A stretch of 64,000 bases of DNA from an uncultured Bacteroidales bacterium (GTDB taxonomy: Bacteria > Bacteroidota > Bacteroidia > Bacteroidales > Bacteroidaceae). The notes below the pieces were generated by a model. The model was not told where the DNA came from. It made no database searches and worked only from the letters and a program-made list of their open reading frames with translations. Position numbers and translations under genes: made by a program. Positions 32,572 to 41,067 of this stretch are shown here, piece by piece. Numbering within the stretch: the first letter of the stretch is position 1; every line of letters starts with the position of its first letter. Location of the stretch: NCBI GenBank assembly GCA_902799655.1, contig CADCBH010000001.1:62001-126000 (forward strand), written 5' to 3'.

Positions 32572-33489
32572 ATGAAGATTCTTGTAGCAACAGAAAAGCC
32601 TTTTGCAGCAGCTGCTGTAAATGGCATCAAGGCTGAAGTAGAAGCAGCAGGCAATGAGCTGGTACTGCTGGAGAAATATACTGAGAAAGCTCAGCTGCTG
32701 GACGCAGTGAAAGATGCCGACGCTATGATTATCCGTTCGGATAAGGTAGATGCCGAGGTCCTTGACGCTGCCAAACAGTTGAAGATTGTGGTTCGTGCTG
32801 GTGCCGGTTACGACAACATCGACCTGGCCGCTGCTACCGCTCACAAAGTGGTCGCTGAGAATACTCCAGGCCAGAACGCCAATGCCGTGGCAGAGCTGGT
32901 ATTCGGTCTGCTGGTCATGGCCGTTCGCGGTTTCTACAACGGCAAGAGCGGTTCAGAGCTGCTGGGTAAGAAGCTCGGTATCCTCGCCTTCGGTAATGTA
33001 GGTCGCAACGTAGCTCGCATCGCCAAGGGCTTCGGTATGGACGTTTATGCCTACGATGCTTTCTGCCCTGCAGAGGTCATCGAGAAGGCTGGTGTTCACG
33101 CCGTAGCTAATCAGGATGCCTTGTTCGAGACCTGTGACGTCGTTTCACTGCACATCCCCGCTACTCCTGAGACCAAGCAGAGCATTAACTACGCACTGGT
33201 TGGCAAGATGAAGAAGGGTGGTATCCTTATTAACACTGCCCGTAAGGAGGTCATCGACGAGGCCGGCCTCATCAAGCTGATGGCTGAGCGCGAGGATCTG
33301 AAGTTCGTCACCGACATCATGCCCGATGCTAACGATGAGTTCGCTAAGTTCGAGGGTCGCTACTTCTCTACTCCCAAGAAGATGGGTGCTCAAACAGCTG
33401 AGGCCAACATCAATGCTGGTATCGCTGCTGCCAAGCAGATCAACGCCTTCTTCAAGGATGGCGACACCAAGTTCCAGGTGAACAAGTAA
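32572..33489 (+). CDS. serA: D-3-phosphoglycerate dehydrogenase, short lysine type
   Basis: 305 residues, a short PGDH without a C-terminal ACT domain. It oxidises 3-phosphoglycerate to 3-phosphohydroxypyruvate, the first step of serine synthesis. Seen: RAGAGYDNID, the NAD-binding GILAFGNVGRNVA (about 136-148) with an acidic residue after the second strand (Asp162), and NTARKEVID with catalytic Arg224. Where most 2-hydroxyacid dehydrogenases have TPH with the catalytic His, this has TPKK (Lys269-Lys270). From memory, Entamoeba and Bacteroides PGDHs share such a Lys substitution. Start at 32572 follows the tandem repeat; a strong terminator follows the gene. Confidence 0.9.
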   Translation: MKILVATEKPFAAAAVNGIKAEVEAAGNELVLLEKYTEKAQLLDAVKDADAMIIRSDKVDAEVLDAAKQLKIVVRAGAGYDNIDLAAATAHKVVAENTPGQNANAVAELVFGLLVMAVRGFYNGKSGSELLGKKLGILAFGNVGRNVARIAKGFGMDVYAYDAFCPAEVIEKAGVHAVANQDALFETCDVVSLHIPATPETKQSINYALVGKMKKGGILINTARKEVIDEAGLIKLMAEREDLKFVTDIMPDANDEFAKFEGRYFSTPKKMGAQTAEANINAGIAAAKQINAFFKDGDTKFQVNK

Positions 33490-33508
33490 ACAGTTATATA
33501 TCAACAAG

Positions 33509-33547
33509 AAGAGCCTGACATTCTGATGTGTCAGGCTCTTTTTTTTT
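33509..33547 (+). terminator. Rho-independent terminator after serA
   Basis: Perfect 12-base arms (33509-33520 and 33529-33540), 8-base loop, followed by nine T. The stem also precedes the end of the convergent GH5 gene. Confidence 0.9.
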
Positions 33548-33550
33548 ATA

Positions 33551-35185
33551 TTATCTCTTGACGAACTTCCTCCCGTTACTGATGTAGATGCCCTTTTGCG
33601 GATGAGCAACCTGCTGCCCGTGAAGGTTATAGACACGACCGTCATCAGGCTTAAAGGTCAAGGGAGTAATACCCGTAGAACCGCTCTCAAGCACCACCTT
33701 CTTCAGCGTGATGCCATCGCCGTGAATAATCAGGCCTTTCTGAGTGAGTTGTGTATATACCGACTCACTAAAAGTGATAGTCGTCGTTGTTGTCCCAGTG
33801 CTTCCTGTAGGACCATAATCTCCTTGGTATGTAGTTGTTCCTATCACAAAAGGTACTTTTGCGGTCCAACCGCCATAATACAGTTGGATGTCAGCACCAC
33901 TCTTGGTGGCGGTATAGGTCAGCACCAGCTTCACTGTCTTGTCAAAAGTAGAAAATAACGTATTGTTGATGATGACGTTGCCATTTCCCCACACCAATAC
34001 TTTTTCCCCTTCGAAACAAGTGTAACTGCTCTGACTGGTGGCTGTAGGAAATTCAAAGCCTTCAGAACTGCCATAATAGGCCTTGATGATGGTTTCAGCC
34101 AAATCCGCCTGACTGAATACTGGGAAAGAACGGGCAGCGCCATCAGACAATCCCATCCAGTAGAATGATGCAATCCCCTTGGCTTTGGTCTTTTCAACCA
34201 TATACTTGGCGAATTCAAGATAACGTGTAGGATATTTGTAATAATCTGGCTCTGCCGCATCAACATTGCTCGAACCCCATTCACCTAGGATAACGGGCCC
34301 CTTCGTCAGAAGATAGGACGACAGTTGATTGACCATATCATCTATCTCAGCCTTACCATTATCCAAGGTAGGATAAGCATGCACCTGAAAGGCAATATGA
34401 CCTGCGCCGGCATCATCCTGCGGATACGTCATCTTTTTAATCGGATCTTGAAGATAGGTACTCCAACTTCCTCCACCATTAACGGCGGCATAGGTATTGA
34501 CGACCAGATTGCGCTTGGCATTGTTACCACCGGTATTACGTACCGTAGTGACAAAACTCTGGGCATAACTATTGATGGCATTATAGGCATCAGCAGCTAC
34601 AGTAGCATTGTATTTGCCCGACGTATTGAATGACGCAAAACACCATGAGTTATAGTCGTCGAGCATCTCGTTATAGCTTTCAAAGAGCAGATGATGATCA
34701 TAGTCTTTGAATGTCTCAGCAATCTGCTGCCACAGATGCTCGTATCTCGCCTTGACACTGTTGTAGGTATTCATGCTGGCATGCAACCAATGAACACTAC
34801 CCGCACCAGTATCATGGTGAACGTTCAAGAGACAGTAGAGGCCCTCATCAATGACATAGTCGACCACCTCTTTGACGCGCGCCATCCAAACAGCGTCAAC
34901 ATTGCCATCCGAATCCATATGGTTGTACCATGTCACAGGAACACGGATAGCTTTAAAGCCGGCCTTCTTCATCATCTGAATCAGTTCAAGCTTTGTAACA
35001 GGCTGTCCCCAGTAAGTCTCCGAATCCACGCCCTGTTGTACGCCATTGTTATGCGCATCCAAGGTATTACCGAGATTCCAGCCTACGCCCATATTCCTTA
35101 CAGCCTCTGTTGCCGTTTCGAAATCCTGTCCATACGACTGCATCGCCAACAACATACAAGATAGCGTTATTAGAAGTTTTCTCAT
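33551..35185 (-). CDS. Secreted GH5 family endoglucanase
   Basis: 544 residues with a signal peptide (cleavage near SYG-Q, residue 19). The GH5 TIM barrel spans about residues 25-355: GWNLGNTLDA, IRVPVTW, LNVHHD, acid/base Glu173 in ESYNE, HAYPTL, nucleophile Glu302 in LGEWGS, and a Trp in FYWMG. About residues 375-505 form a beta-rich module of jelly-roll type, possibly carbohydrate-binding. The last 30 residues (GRVYNLHGQ...KGIYISNGRKFVKR) match the short tail common on Prevotella secreted proteins, possibly a type IX sorting signal. Likely substrate is cellulose or beta-glucan. It stands alone on the minus strand between serA and the DUF1015 gene, suggesting later insertion. Confidence 0.93.
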   Translation of the reverse strand: MRKLLITLSCMLLAMQSYGQDFETATEAVRNMGVGWNLGNTLDAHNNGVQQGVDSETYWGQPVTKLELIQMMKKAGFKAIRVPVTWYNHMDSDGNVDAVWMARVKEVVDYVIDEGLYCLLNVHHDTGAGSVHWLHASMNTYNSVKARYEHLWQQIAETFKDYDHHLLFESYNEMLDDYNSWCFASFNTSGKYNATVAADAYNAINSYAQSFVTTVRNTGGNNAKRNLVVNTYAAVNGGGSWSTYLQDPIKKMTYPQDDAGAGHIAFQVHAYPTLDNGKAEIDDMVNQLSSYLLTKGPVILGEWGSSNVDAAEPDYYKYPTRYLEFAKYMVEKTKAKGIASFYWMGLSDGAARSFPVFSQADLAETIIKAYYGSSEGFEFPTATSQSSYTCFEGEKVLVWGNGNVIINNTLFSTFDKTVKLVLTYTATKSGADIQLYYGGWTAKVPFVIGTTTYQGDYGPTGSTGTTTTTITFSESVYTQLTQKGLIIHGDGITLKKVVLESGSTGITPLTFKPDDGRVYNLHGQQVAHPQKGIYISNGRKFVKR

Positions 35186-35216
35186 GTCTTTACAGTTTTT
35201 TATATTATTTCAACTG

Positions 35217-35224
35217 CAAAGATA
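35217..35224 (-). promoter_or_regulatory. -7 box for the GH5 gene
   Basis: TATCTTTG on the minus strand, about 31 bases before the ATG at 35185. Confidence 0.6.
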
Positions 35225-35246
35225 ATGATATTTCCAAAATTATTTG

Positions 35247-35254
35247 TACTTTTG
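35247..35254 (+). promoter_or_regulatory. -7 box for the DUF1015 gene
   Basis: TACTTTTG, 27 bases before the ATG at 35282. It is back to back with the GH5 promoter, only 22 bases away, so the two upstream regions overlap. Confidence 0.6.
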
Positions 35255-35281
35255 CAGGAAAAATAGCTCAAATTAGTAATC

Positions 35282-36529
35282 ATGGCAATCGTAAAACCAT
35301 TTAAAGGAATACGCCCACCGAAAGAACTGGTGGAGCAAGTAGAGAGTCGCCCCTATGACGTCCTTGACTCAGAAGAGGCACGTGCAGAGGCCGGCGACAA
35401 CGAGAAGAGTCTGTATCATATCATCAAACCGGAAATCGACTTTCCTGTCGGCACGTCAGAATATGACCCGCGTGTCTATGAGAAAGCTGCTGAGAATTTC
35501 CAGAAGTTCCAGGATAAAGGCTGGTTGGTGCAGGACGAGCAAGAGCATTATTACATCTATGCACAGACCATGCAGGGCAAGACCCAATATGGTCTCGTCG
35601 TTTGCGCCCATACGGACGATTATATGGCCGGCCGTATCAAGAAGCACGAATTAACCCGTCGTGACAAGGAAGAGGACCGTATGAAGCATGTCCGTGTGAA
35701 CAATGCCAACATCGAGCCCGTATTCTTTGCATATCCTGACAACCAGGTGCTCGACACACTCATCAAGCGCTATGCGCAAACCGAACCTATCTACGACTTC
35801 ATTGCGCCCATTGACGGTTTCCGCCACCAGTTCTGGATCATCAGCGATGCACAGGATATGCAGACCATCACGGCAGAGTTTGGCAAGATGCCAAGCCTCT
35901 ACATTGCCGATGGTCACCATCGTTCTGCCGCAGCCGCCTTGGTAGGCGCAGAGAAACAGAAACAGAATCCTAACCACAAAGGCGATGAGGAGTACAACTT
36001 CTTCATGGCTGTCTGCTTCCAGGCTTCCCAGCTCACCATCCTTGATTACAACCGTGTGGTGAAGGATCTCAATGGTCTTACCAGTGAGCAGTTCTTAGCA
36101 GCATTACAGAAGAACTTCATTGTTGAGGACAAGGGTACGGATATCTACAAGCCTGCCAAGCTCCATGAGTTCTCATTGTACCTCGACCAGCACTGGTATA
36201 GTCTCGTTGCCAAGGAAGGAACCTTCGACAACAGCGATCCCATTGGTGTATTGGATGTGGATATCTCCAGCCGTCTTATCCTGGATGAAATACTGAATAT
36301 CGGTGACCTGCGCTCATCAAAGCGCATTGACTTCGTTGGCGGACTGCGCGGATTGGGCGAGTTGAAGCGTCGTGTAGATTCTGGTGAGATGCGTGCGGCA
36401 CTGGCCCTCTACCCTGTCACCATGCAGCAGATTATGGATATTGCTGACTCTGGCAAGATTATGCCGCCAAAGGCCACATGGTTTGAGCCTAAGTTGCGCT
36501 CTGGACTCGTGATTCACAAATTGTCGTAA
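35282..36529 (+). CDS. DUF1015 family protein
   Basis: 415 residues, full length for the family, cytoplasmic with no signal peptide. It opens with VKPFKGIRPPKEL...RPYDVL, typical of DUF1015, and has the central motif YIADGHHRSAAA (residues 208-218). That DGHHR motif resembles the GxxR/DGHHR box of ParB-fold kinases such as free-serine kinases, and DUF1015 genes commonly sit beside serC and serA in Bacteroidota as here. A kinase role in serine metabolism is therefore plausible but is inference. Own TACTTTTG promoter. Confidence 0.85.
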   Translation: MAIVKPFKGIRPPKELVEQVESRPYDVLDSEEARAEAGDNEKSLYHIIKPEIDFPVGTSEYDPRVYEKAAENFQKFQDKGWLVQDEQEHYYIYAQTMQGKTQYGLVVCAHTDDYMAGRIKKHELTRRDKEEDRMKHVRVNNANIEPVFFAYPDNQVLDTLIKRYAQTEPIYDFIAPIDGFRHQFWIISDAQDMQTITAEFGKMPSLYIADGHHRSAAAALVGAEKQKQNPNHKGDEEYNFFMAVCFQASQLTILDYNRVVKDLNGLTSEQFLAALQKNFIVEDKGTDIYKPAKLHEFSLYLDQHWYSLVAKEGTFDNSDPIGVLDVDISSRLILDEILNIGDLRSSKRIDFVGGLRGLGELKRRVDSGEMRAALALYPVTMQQIMDIADSGKIMPPKATWFEPKLRSGLVIHKLS

Positions 36530-36534
36530 TATCG

Positions 36535-36561
36535 ATATTTCGACACATCGAAATTTCGAAA
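36535..36561. repeat. TCGAAA-type repeat
   Basis: Units cgatatttcga / cacatcgaaat / ttcgaaaga fill the gap between the DUF1015 gene and the YigZ gene; related to 29313 and 51521, here partly inverted (ATTTCGA...TCGAAAT). Confidence 0.55.
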
Positions 36562-36563
36562 GA

Positions 36564-37145
36564 ATGACCGACGAATTTAAAACGATAAAAGAAACAAGCG
36601 AGGGATATTACACCGAGAAACGGAGTAAGTTCCTCGCTTTTGCACATCCCGTCAGCACTATTGACGAGGTGAAGGACATCATTGCGGGCTATCGCAAGAA
36701 GTATTATGATGCCCGTCACGTCTGCTATGCCTATATGCTGGGAGCTGAACGACAGGAGTTCCGCGCCAACGATGACGGTGAACCTTCTTCGACTGCCGGC
36801 AAACCTATTCTCGGGCAGATTAACAGCAACGAGCTCACGAACATTCTGATTGTTGTAGTACGCTATTATGGAGGCGTCAATCTTGGCACCAGCGGACTCA
36901 TCGTTGCCTACCGTGAAGCGGCCGCAGACGCCATAGCCCATGCTTCCATAGAGACACGACAGGTAGAGGAGATCATCAAATACTCGTTCTCATATCCCCA
37001 AATGAACGATGTGATGCGCATCGTGAAAGATATGAACCCACGTGTCATCGACCAAACTTACGAGGGTACCACCTGTACCATCGTATTATCAATCAGAAAA
37101 GGCGAAGCCGACCAGCTTCGCGAAAGACTCTCCAAACTACTTTAG
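36564..37145 (+). CDS. YigZ/IMPACT family protein
   Basis: 193 residues. The N-terminal UPF0029/IMPACT domain is clear: YTEKRSKFLAFAHPV, DARHVCYAYMLG, NDDGEPSSTAGKPIL and VRYYGGVNLGTSGL. The C-terminal ferredoxin-like part (about 130-193) matches the DUF1949-type domain of YigZ. Eukaryotic IMPACT regulates Gcn2; bacterial function is uncertain. It follows DUF1015 by 34 bases and may be co-transcribed. Its last 9 bases overlap the end of the convergent oxidoreductase gene. Confidence 0.93.
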   Translation: MTDEFKTIKETSEGYYTEKRSKFLAFAHPVSTIDEVKDIIAGYRKKYYDARHVCYAYMLGAERQEFRANDDGEPSSTAGKPILGQINSNELTNILIVVVRYYGGVNLGTSGLIVAYREAAADAIAHASIETRQVEEIIKYSFSYPQMNDVMRIVKDMNPRVIDQTYEGTTCTIVLSIRKGEADQLRERLSKLL

Positions 37146-38681
37146 GTATTCAGCACACTGCTCAGCACAACGCTCACCATCGACACCTGCAGAGACTATG
37201 CCGCCAGCATAACCTGCACCCTCGCCACATGGGAAAAGACCCTGCAGGCGGATATGCATCAGTGTTGTCTGGTCACGAAGGATTCGTATGGGTGACGAGG
37301 TACGAGTCTCGACACCAATCATAATAGCCTCATTGGTCAGGAAACCATGGCTTTGGCGTCCAAACTGTTTAAAGCCTTCCTGTAGTCGATGGCTAATACC
37401 TTCTGGTAACCAGAAACTTAGAGGTGAAGATATTAAACCTGGTGCATACGATGAACGAGGCAAATCATAACTCAAACGCTTATTGACAAAGTCGGCCATA
37501 CGCTGCGCCGGAGCAGTCTGTTTCCGGTTGCCTTGCTGCCAACAGGTACGTTCGAGATCTTCCTGAAAAGCCAGCACACGTAACGGGTCATCACCTTCAA
37601 TATCCTCAGCTCGTAACTCGACCACCATGCCACTGTTCGACCACTGACCGCCACGATTGGAAGGACTCATACCGTTAACAACAATCTGTTCTGGTCCCGT
37701 AGCAGCCGGAATGACGAAACCGCCCGGACACATACAGAAGGAATAGACGCCACGACCATCCACCTGCGTCACAAATGAATACTCTGCAGCAGGAAGATAT
37801 TTACCACGTCCCTGTTTGTTGTGATACTGTATCTGATCTATCAGTGCTGAAGGATGCTCCAGACGGACACCGACAGCAATACCTTTGGCTTCCAACTCGA
37901 CATGACTATCAGCCAAGTAACGGTAGACATCACGCGCTGAGTGTCCTGTGGCAAGAATGACAGGACCATGGTACTCCTTGTCGGCAGCTAAACAGCCAAC
38001 CACAGTATTTCCATTAAGAATCAGACGTGTCATCTTCGTCTGGAAATGTACCTCTCCACCAGAACGGAGAATGGTATTACGCATATTCTCAATAACACGC
38101 GGTAACTTGTCTGTACCGATATGAGGATGCGCATCAGCCAGGATATTGGTAGAGGCTCCATGTTGGCAGAACACATTGAGAATCTTCTCTATATTGCCAC
38201 GTTTCTTACTGCGGGTATAGAGTTTGCCATCACTATAGGCACCTGCCCCACCCTCACCAAAGCAGTAGTTGCTTTCCGAGTCAACCTGCTGTGTCTTCGT
38301 AATCAACGACAGGTCTTTCTTACGTTCATGGACATCCTTGCCACGTTCCAGAACGATGGGGCGCAAACCCAGTTCTATCAGGCGCAAAGCAGCAAAGAGT
38401 CCGCCAGGTCCCGCACCCACGACAATCACCTGCGGACGGTCACTGACATCAGGATAGTACGTAGCCACATAGGCATCGTCTTGAGGAGGTTCGTTGATAT
38501 AGACCCGAACCTTCAGGTTGACAAAGATAGTGCGCTGGCGGGCATCAATGCTACGACGCAGGATGCGCAATGCCGTCACCGTTCGTACGTCAAAGCCATA
38601 CTCGTCAGCCAGCCAAGAGCGCAGCGCTTGCTCATTGGCAGCTACATGGGGCTGTACACGTATCTGATACTCCTGTGTCAT
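37137..38681 (-). CDS. FAD-dependent oxidoreductase (uncharacterised dehydrogenase family)
   Basis: 514 residues. A small N-terminal domain (about 1-75) precedes the dinucleotide-binding motif VVGAGPGGLFAALRL (residues 87-101) with ERG at the end of the second strand. Further FAD contacts are CFGEGGAGAYSDGKLYTR, VILATGHSARDVY and the C-terminal GEGAGYAGGIVSAGVDG. This is the family annotated as uncharacterised FAD-dependent dehydrogenases or putative NAD(FAD) utilising enzymes; substrate unknown. Overlaps the upstream YkvA-like gene by 4 bases (ATGA), so translationally coupled; last gene of a five-gene operon. Confidence 0.9.
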   Translation of the reverse strand: MTQEYQIRVQPHVAANEQALRSWLADEYGFDVRTVTALRILRRSIDARQRTIFVNLKVRVYINEPPQDDAYVATYYPDVSDRPQVIVVGAGPGGLFAALRLIELGLRPIVLERGKDVHERKKDLSLITKTQQVDSESNYCFGEGGAGAYSDGKLYTRSKKRGNIEKILNVFCQHGASTNILADAHPHIGTDKLPRVIENMRNTILRSGGEVHFQTKMTRLILNGNTVVGCLAADKEYHGPVILATGHSARDVYRYLADSHVELEAKGIAVGVRLEHPSALIDQIQYHNKQGRGKYLPAAEYSFVTQVDGRGVYSFCMCPGGFVIPAATGPEQIVVNGMSPSNRGGQWSNSGMVVELRAEDIEGDDPLRVLAFQEDLERTCWQQGNRKQTAPAQRMADFVNKRLSYDLPRSSYAPGLISSPLSFWLPEGISHRLQEGFKQFGRQSHGFLTNEAIMIGVETRTSSPIRILRDQTTLMHIRLQGLFPCGEGAGYAGGIVSAGVDGERCAEQCAEYLK

Positions 38682-39067
38682 TCTTCCTTGAAGAGGTCTT
38701 TGATTTCATCTATCTCATCTTCATCGAACCATTTGGAAAGACGGTCCTTTGCTTTCTGTTTGATGTCGGGATCAACATCTGTCCACACCTTCTTCAACAC
38801 AAAGAGCAGCACGGCTAAATCGTCAGTCAGGCCGGCAATAGGAATAGCGTCAGGAATGACGTCGAGCGGACTAATCATATAACCCAGAGCACCAATAATC
38901 ATCGCCTTATTGGCCGTGCTGATCTTGTCGCTCTGAAGGGTGTAATATAAGATTAAGGCTGCATAAATCAATTTAGCGCCAGCACGCTTGGCAATGTTGG
39001 CAATCTTTTCCACAAAGTCCGACTGTGAGAACTTGTTGGCATAATTCATGAAATCAGGTAGTTCCAT
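38678..39067 (-). CDS. YkvA-like DUF1232 membrane protein
   Basis: 129 residues with the DUF1232 signature ALGYMISPLDVIPDAIPIAGLTDDLAVL (about residues 68-96) within two hydrophobic segments, and an acidic C-terminus (DEDEIDEIKDLFKEE). Function unknown. It sits between the DUF1460 gene (11 bases) and the oxidoreductase (4-base overlap) in the minus-strand operon. Confidence 0.92.
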   Translation of the reverse strand: MELPDFMNYANKFSQSDFVEKIANIAKRAGAKLIYAALILYYTLQSDKISTANKAMIIGALGYMISPLDVIPDAIPIAGLTDDLAVLLFVLKKVWTDVDPDIKQKAKDRLSKWFDEDEIDEIKDLFKEE

Positions 39068-39078
39068 ATCTCTTTCTT

Positions 39079-39924
39079 TTAATTTTTAATTCTTATCACT
39101 CTTATTCCCGTATGGGTGGGATGTTTCTGCAAATACTGATACATCGTCATGGGCTCTACTACCACCTTCTTATGTAGTTGTGAGGCATTGAGCAGATGTA
39201 ATCCGTCGGAGCGCCATACCGCAAACCCGAGATGTGCGATATCAAGTCCTTTCTTCTTGCAGGTGATGGCAATGATGTCACCATCATGAATGGCATCGCG
39301 TAGCACCTTGGTATCGCGTTGCAGTGCCGCCTTGGGGATATAGCGGAATGTCAGGCCAGTGAGTTTCTCTTCCTGCTCGCGGATGACTGGAATCCATTCA
39401 GGATGAGCCTTCAGGGCTTTATAGCCACTCGGATGGAAACTCATGTAGTTCACTTTGATATGCTGCCACCCATAAAAAGGCGGATTAGGCGTCTGTATCT
39501 CCTCAACGAGGTGCATGGCTGTCTTGTCAACAATCCAGTCGGTAAAATAGTGCAGGCGTGACGTATAGCCGTCGAGCACGCCGCCTCGATAGCGCAGCGT
39601 ACGCAACATATCAATATAATCCGTCCAGCTACGCTTGTCCTGACGGGCACACAGGACCAAGGCTGTCACCGTCTCAACAAACGTGGTACAATCCAACTGG
39701 CGGGTATTGACTACCAACTGTTCCGTATCGTTGACCTCTAGCGTATGGGCCACATAGGGTACATCCAGAAAATGACGAGCAAACCATACTGGTGATGTCG
39801 TCTTCGTGGCATTACGCAACAGCTGACAGATTTTCACACTATCAACACGCTGATAGGTGATATCCTGAGCTGTAACCGTCAGACAGACCAAGAACAATAA
39901 TATAGCAGTCGTTATTTTTTTCAT
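39079..39924 (-). CDS. DUF1460 cell-wall amidase-like protein
   Basis: 281 residues with signal peptide (cleavage after TAQ, about residue 20). The DUF1460 fold is an NlpC/P60-like cysteine amidase; the likely catalytic residues are Cys79 in LDCTTFVE, His231 in DIAHLGFAV and Asn246 in LLNAS. Characterised relatives cleave N-acetylmuramoyl-L-alanine bonds or muropeptides. It overlaps the upstream DUF4421 gene by 4 bases and acts presumably in the periplasm. Confidence 0.9.
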   Translation of the reverse strand: MKKITTAILLFLVCLTVTAQDITYQRVDSVKICQLLRNATKTTSPVWFARHFLDVPYVAHTLEVNDTEQLVVNTRQLDCTTFVETVTALVLCARQDKRSWTDYIDMLRTLRYRGGVLDGYTSRLHYFTDWIVDKTAMHLVEEIQTPNPPFYGWQHIKVNYMSFHPSGYKALKAHPEWIPVIREQEEKLTGLTFRYIPKAALQRDTKVLRDAIHDGDIIAITCKKKGLDIAHLGFAVWRSDGLHLLNASQLHKKVVVEPMTMYQYLQKHPTHTGIRVIRIKN

Positions 39925-41063
39925 TCACGTTTCTTTTTATAGGAAGACTTTAAACCGAAATTATATCCCACATAGATATTCAGGTTTCCAAAGATATTAT
40001 TGGCAGCAAAGCGCGCCTGACGATAGTTGTAGGCTCGTACGATTGCTGATGCGCCAGCATACCAGCGCATATTATTATAAACCAGTGCGAAACGTCCAAT
40101 GCCATCGATATTGACATTATTAATATCAAACTGGAATCTGCGTTTCTTCTCATCGGCTGCATCACCGCGGGCTCTCTTATACGCAAGGGCCAGCGACAGA
40201 CTGGCACAGAACAGCCAATTACGCTTGAACACCCAGTTATAGGCATAACCCACAGAAGCACTGGAATTATAGTATTCCACACTATTAAACATCATTCCGC
40301 TATCCAGTTTGGCAACGCCTGGACCCAAGCGGTCATCAATCATATTCTGCAGCTTGTTATGGTCAAATTCAAGACTGTTGCGTGTATATTCCACGCCCAC
40401 CATCCACGAACCACAGCTGATCTTTTGAATCGTGCTCTGAGCAAAGGCAGCCGGATAGGAGAAGCGCTGGTGATTGAAGATATAATACAGGTTGACACCT
40501 GTGATACTCACGCTAACGCCATCAAACGGCTCACCTTTCAACGCATCCGTGTTGATGTTTGGGCCTAAGTCCAAACTGCGAATCTTATAGTCGCTTCCCG
40601 TGCGACGATAATAGATGTCGGCACCAATCTGGGCACTATAGATGCTAAAGTCAAACTCCTGTTTCAACTCCTTGATTCCCACATCGACACGTTTCAGATC
40701 AAACGTATAACCCAAGAATATCCATCGCCAGCCAAAATACGGACCGACTTTCAGGTTCGGTGTCGGTGACAACCATATCGACTGACTCGAAGGGCCTGTG
40801 GTACCTATCCGATAATAGTCATAGGTGTGCGTTGCCTGCACCATGGCAGACCAATTATAATGTTGCGGCTCCACATAGTTCTCATCAATATAGCTGAAAC
40901 CACGAATAGTACGGCGCAGCCAACTCATCTTCTTCTCAGGCTGTTCTTCTAACTGTTGTATAGTATCCTGTAGGACATTCCGGAGGGTATCCTGGAGGGG
41001 CTCACCCGCCAGCATATTCAGGCCTCCCGCCCACAGCGCTATCAACAACAGGATACTTCTCAT
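39921..41063 (-). CDS. DUF4421 outer-membrane barrel-like protein
   Basis: 380 residues with a signal peptide (about 1-19). A short coiled linker (QDTLRNVLQDTIQQLEEQ) is followed by many amphipathic beta strands with alternating aromatic residues (PYFGWRWIFLGYTFDL, YAYNWVF, NIYVGYNFGL), as in an outer-membrane beta-barrel ending in an aromatic-rich last strand. Known as DUF4421, found in Bacteroidota; function unknown. It is coupled to the DUF1460 amidase by a 4-base overlap, suggesting an envelope task in common. Confidence 0.88.
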   Translation of the reverse strand: MRSILLLIALWAGGLNMLAGEPLQDTLRNVLQDTIQQLEEQPEKKMSWLRRTIRGFSYIDENYVEPQHYNWSAMVQATHTYDYYRIGTTGPSSQSIWLSPTPNLKVGPYFGWRWIFLGYTFDLKRVDVGIKELKQEFDFSIYSAQIGADIYYRRTGSDYKIRSLDLGPNINTDALKGEPFDGVSVSITGVNLYYIFNHQRFSYPAAFAQSTIQKISCGSWMVGVEYTRNSLEFDHNKLQNMIDDRLGPGVAKLDSGMMFNSVEYYNSSASVGYAYNWVFKRNWLFCASLSLALAYKRARGDAADEKKRRFQFDINNVNIDGIGRFALVYNNMRWYAGASAIVRAYNYRQARFAANNIFGNLNIYVGYNFGLKSSYKKKRE

Positions 41064-41067
41064 AGAT

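Noticed and set aside
33551-35185. Polysaccharide utilisation locus around the GH5 cellulase
   Set aside because: No SusC/SusD pair, sugar-responsive regulator or other glycoside hydrolase lies near it in the window.
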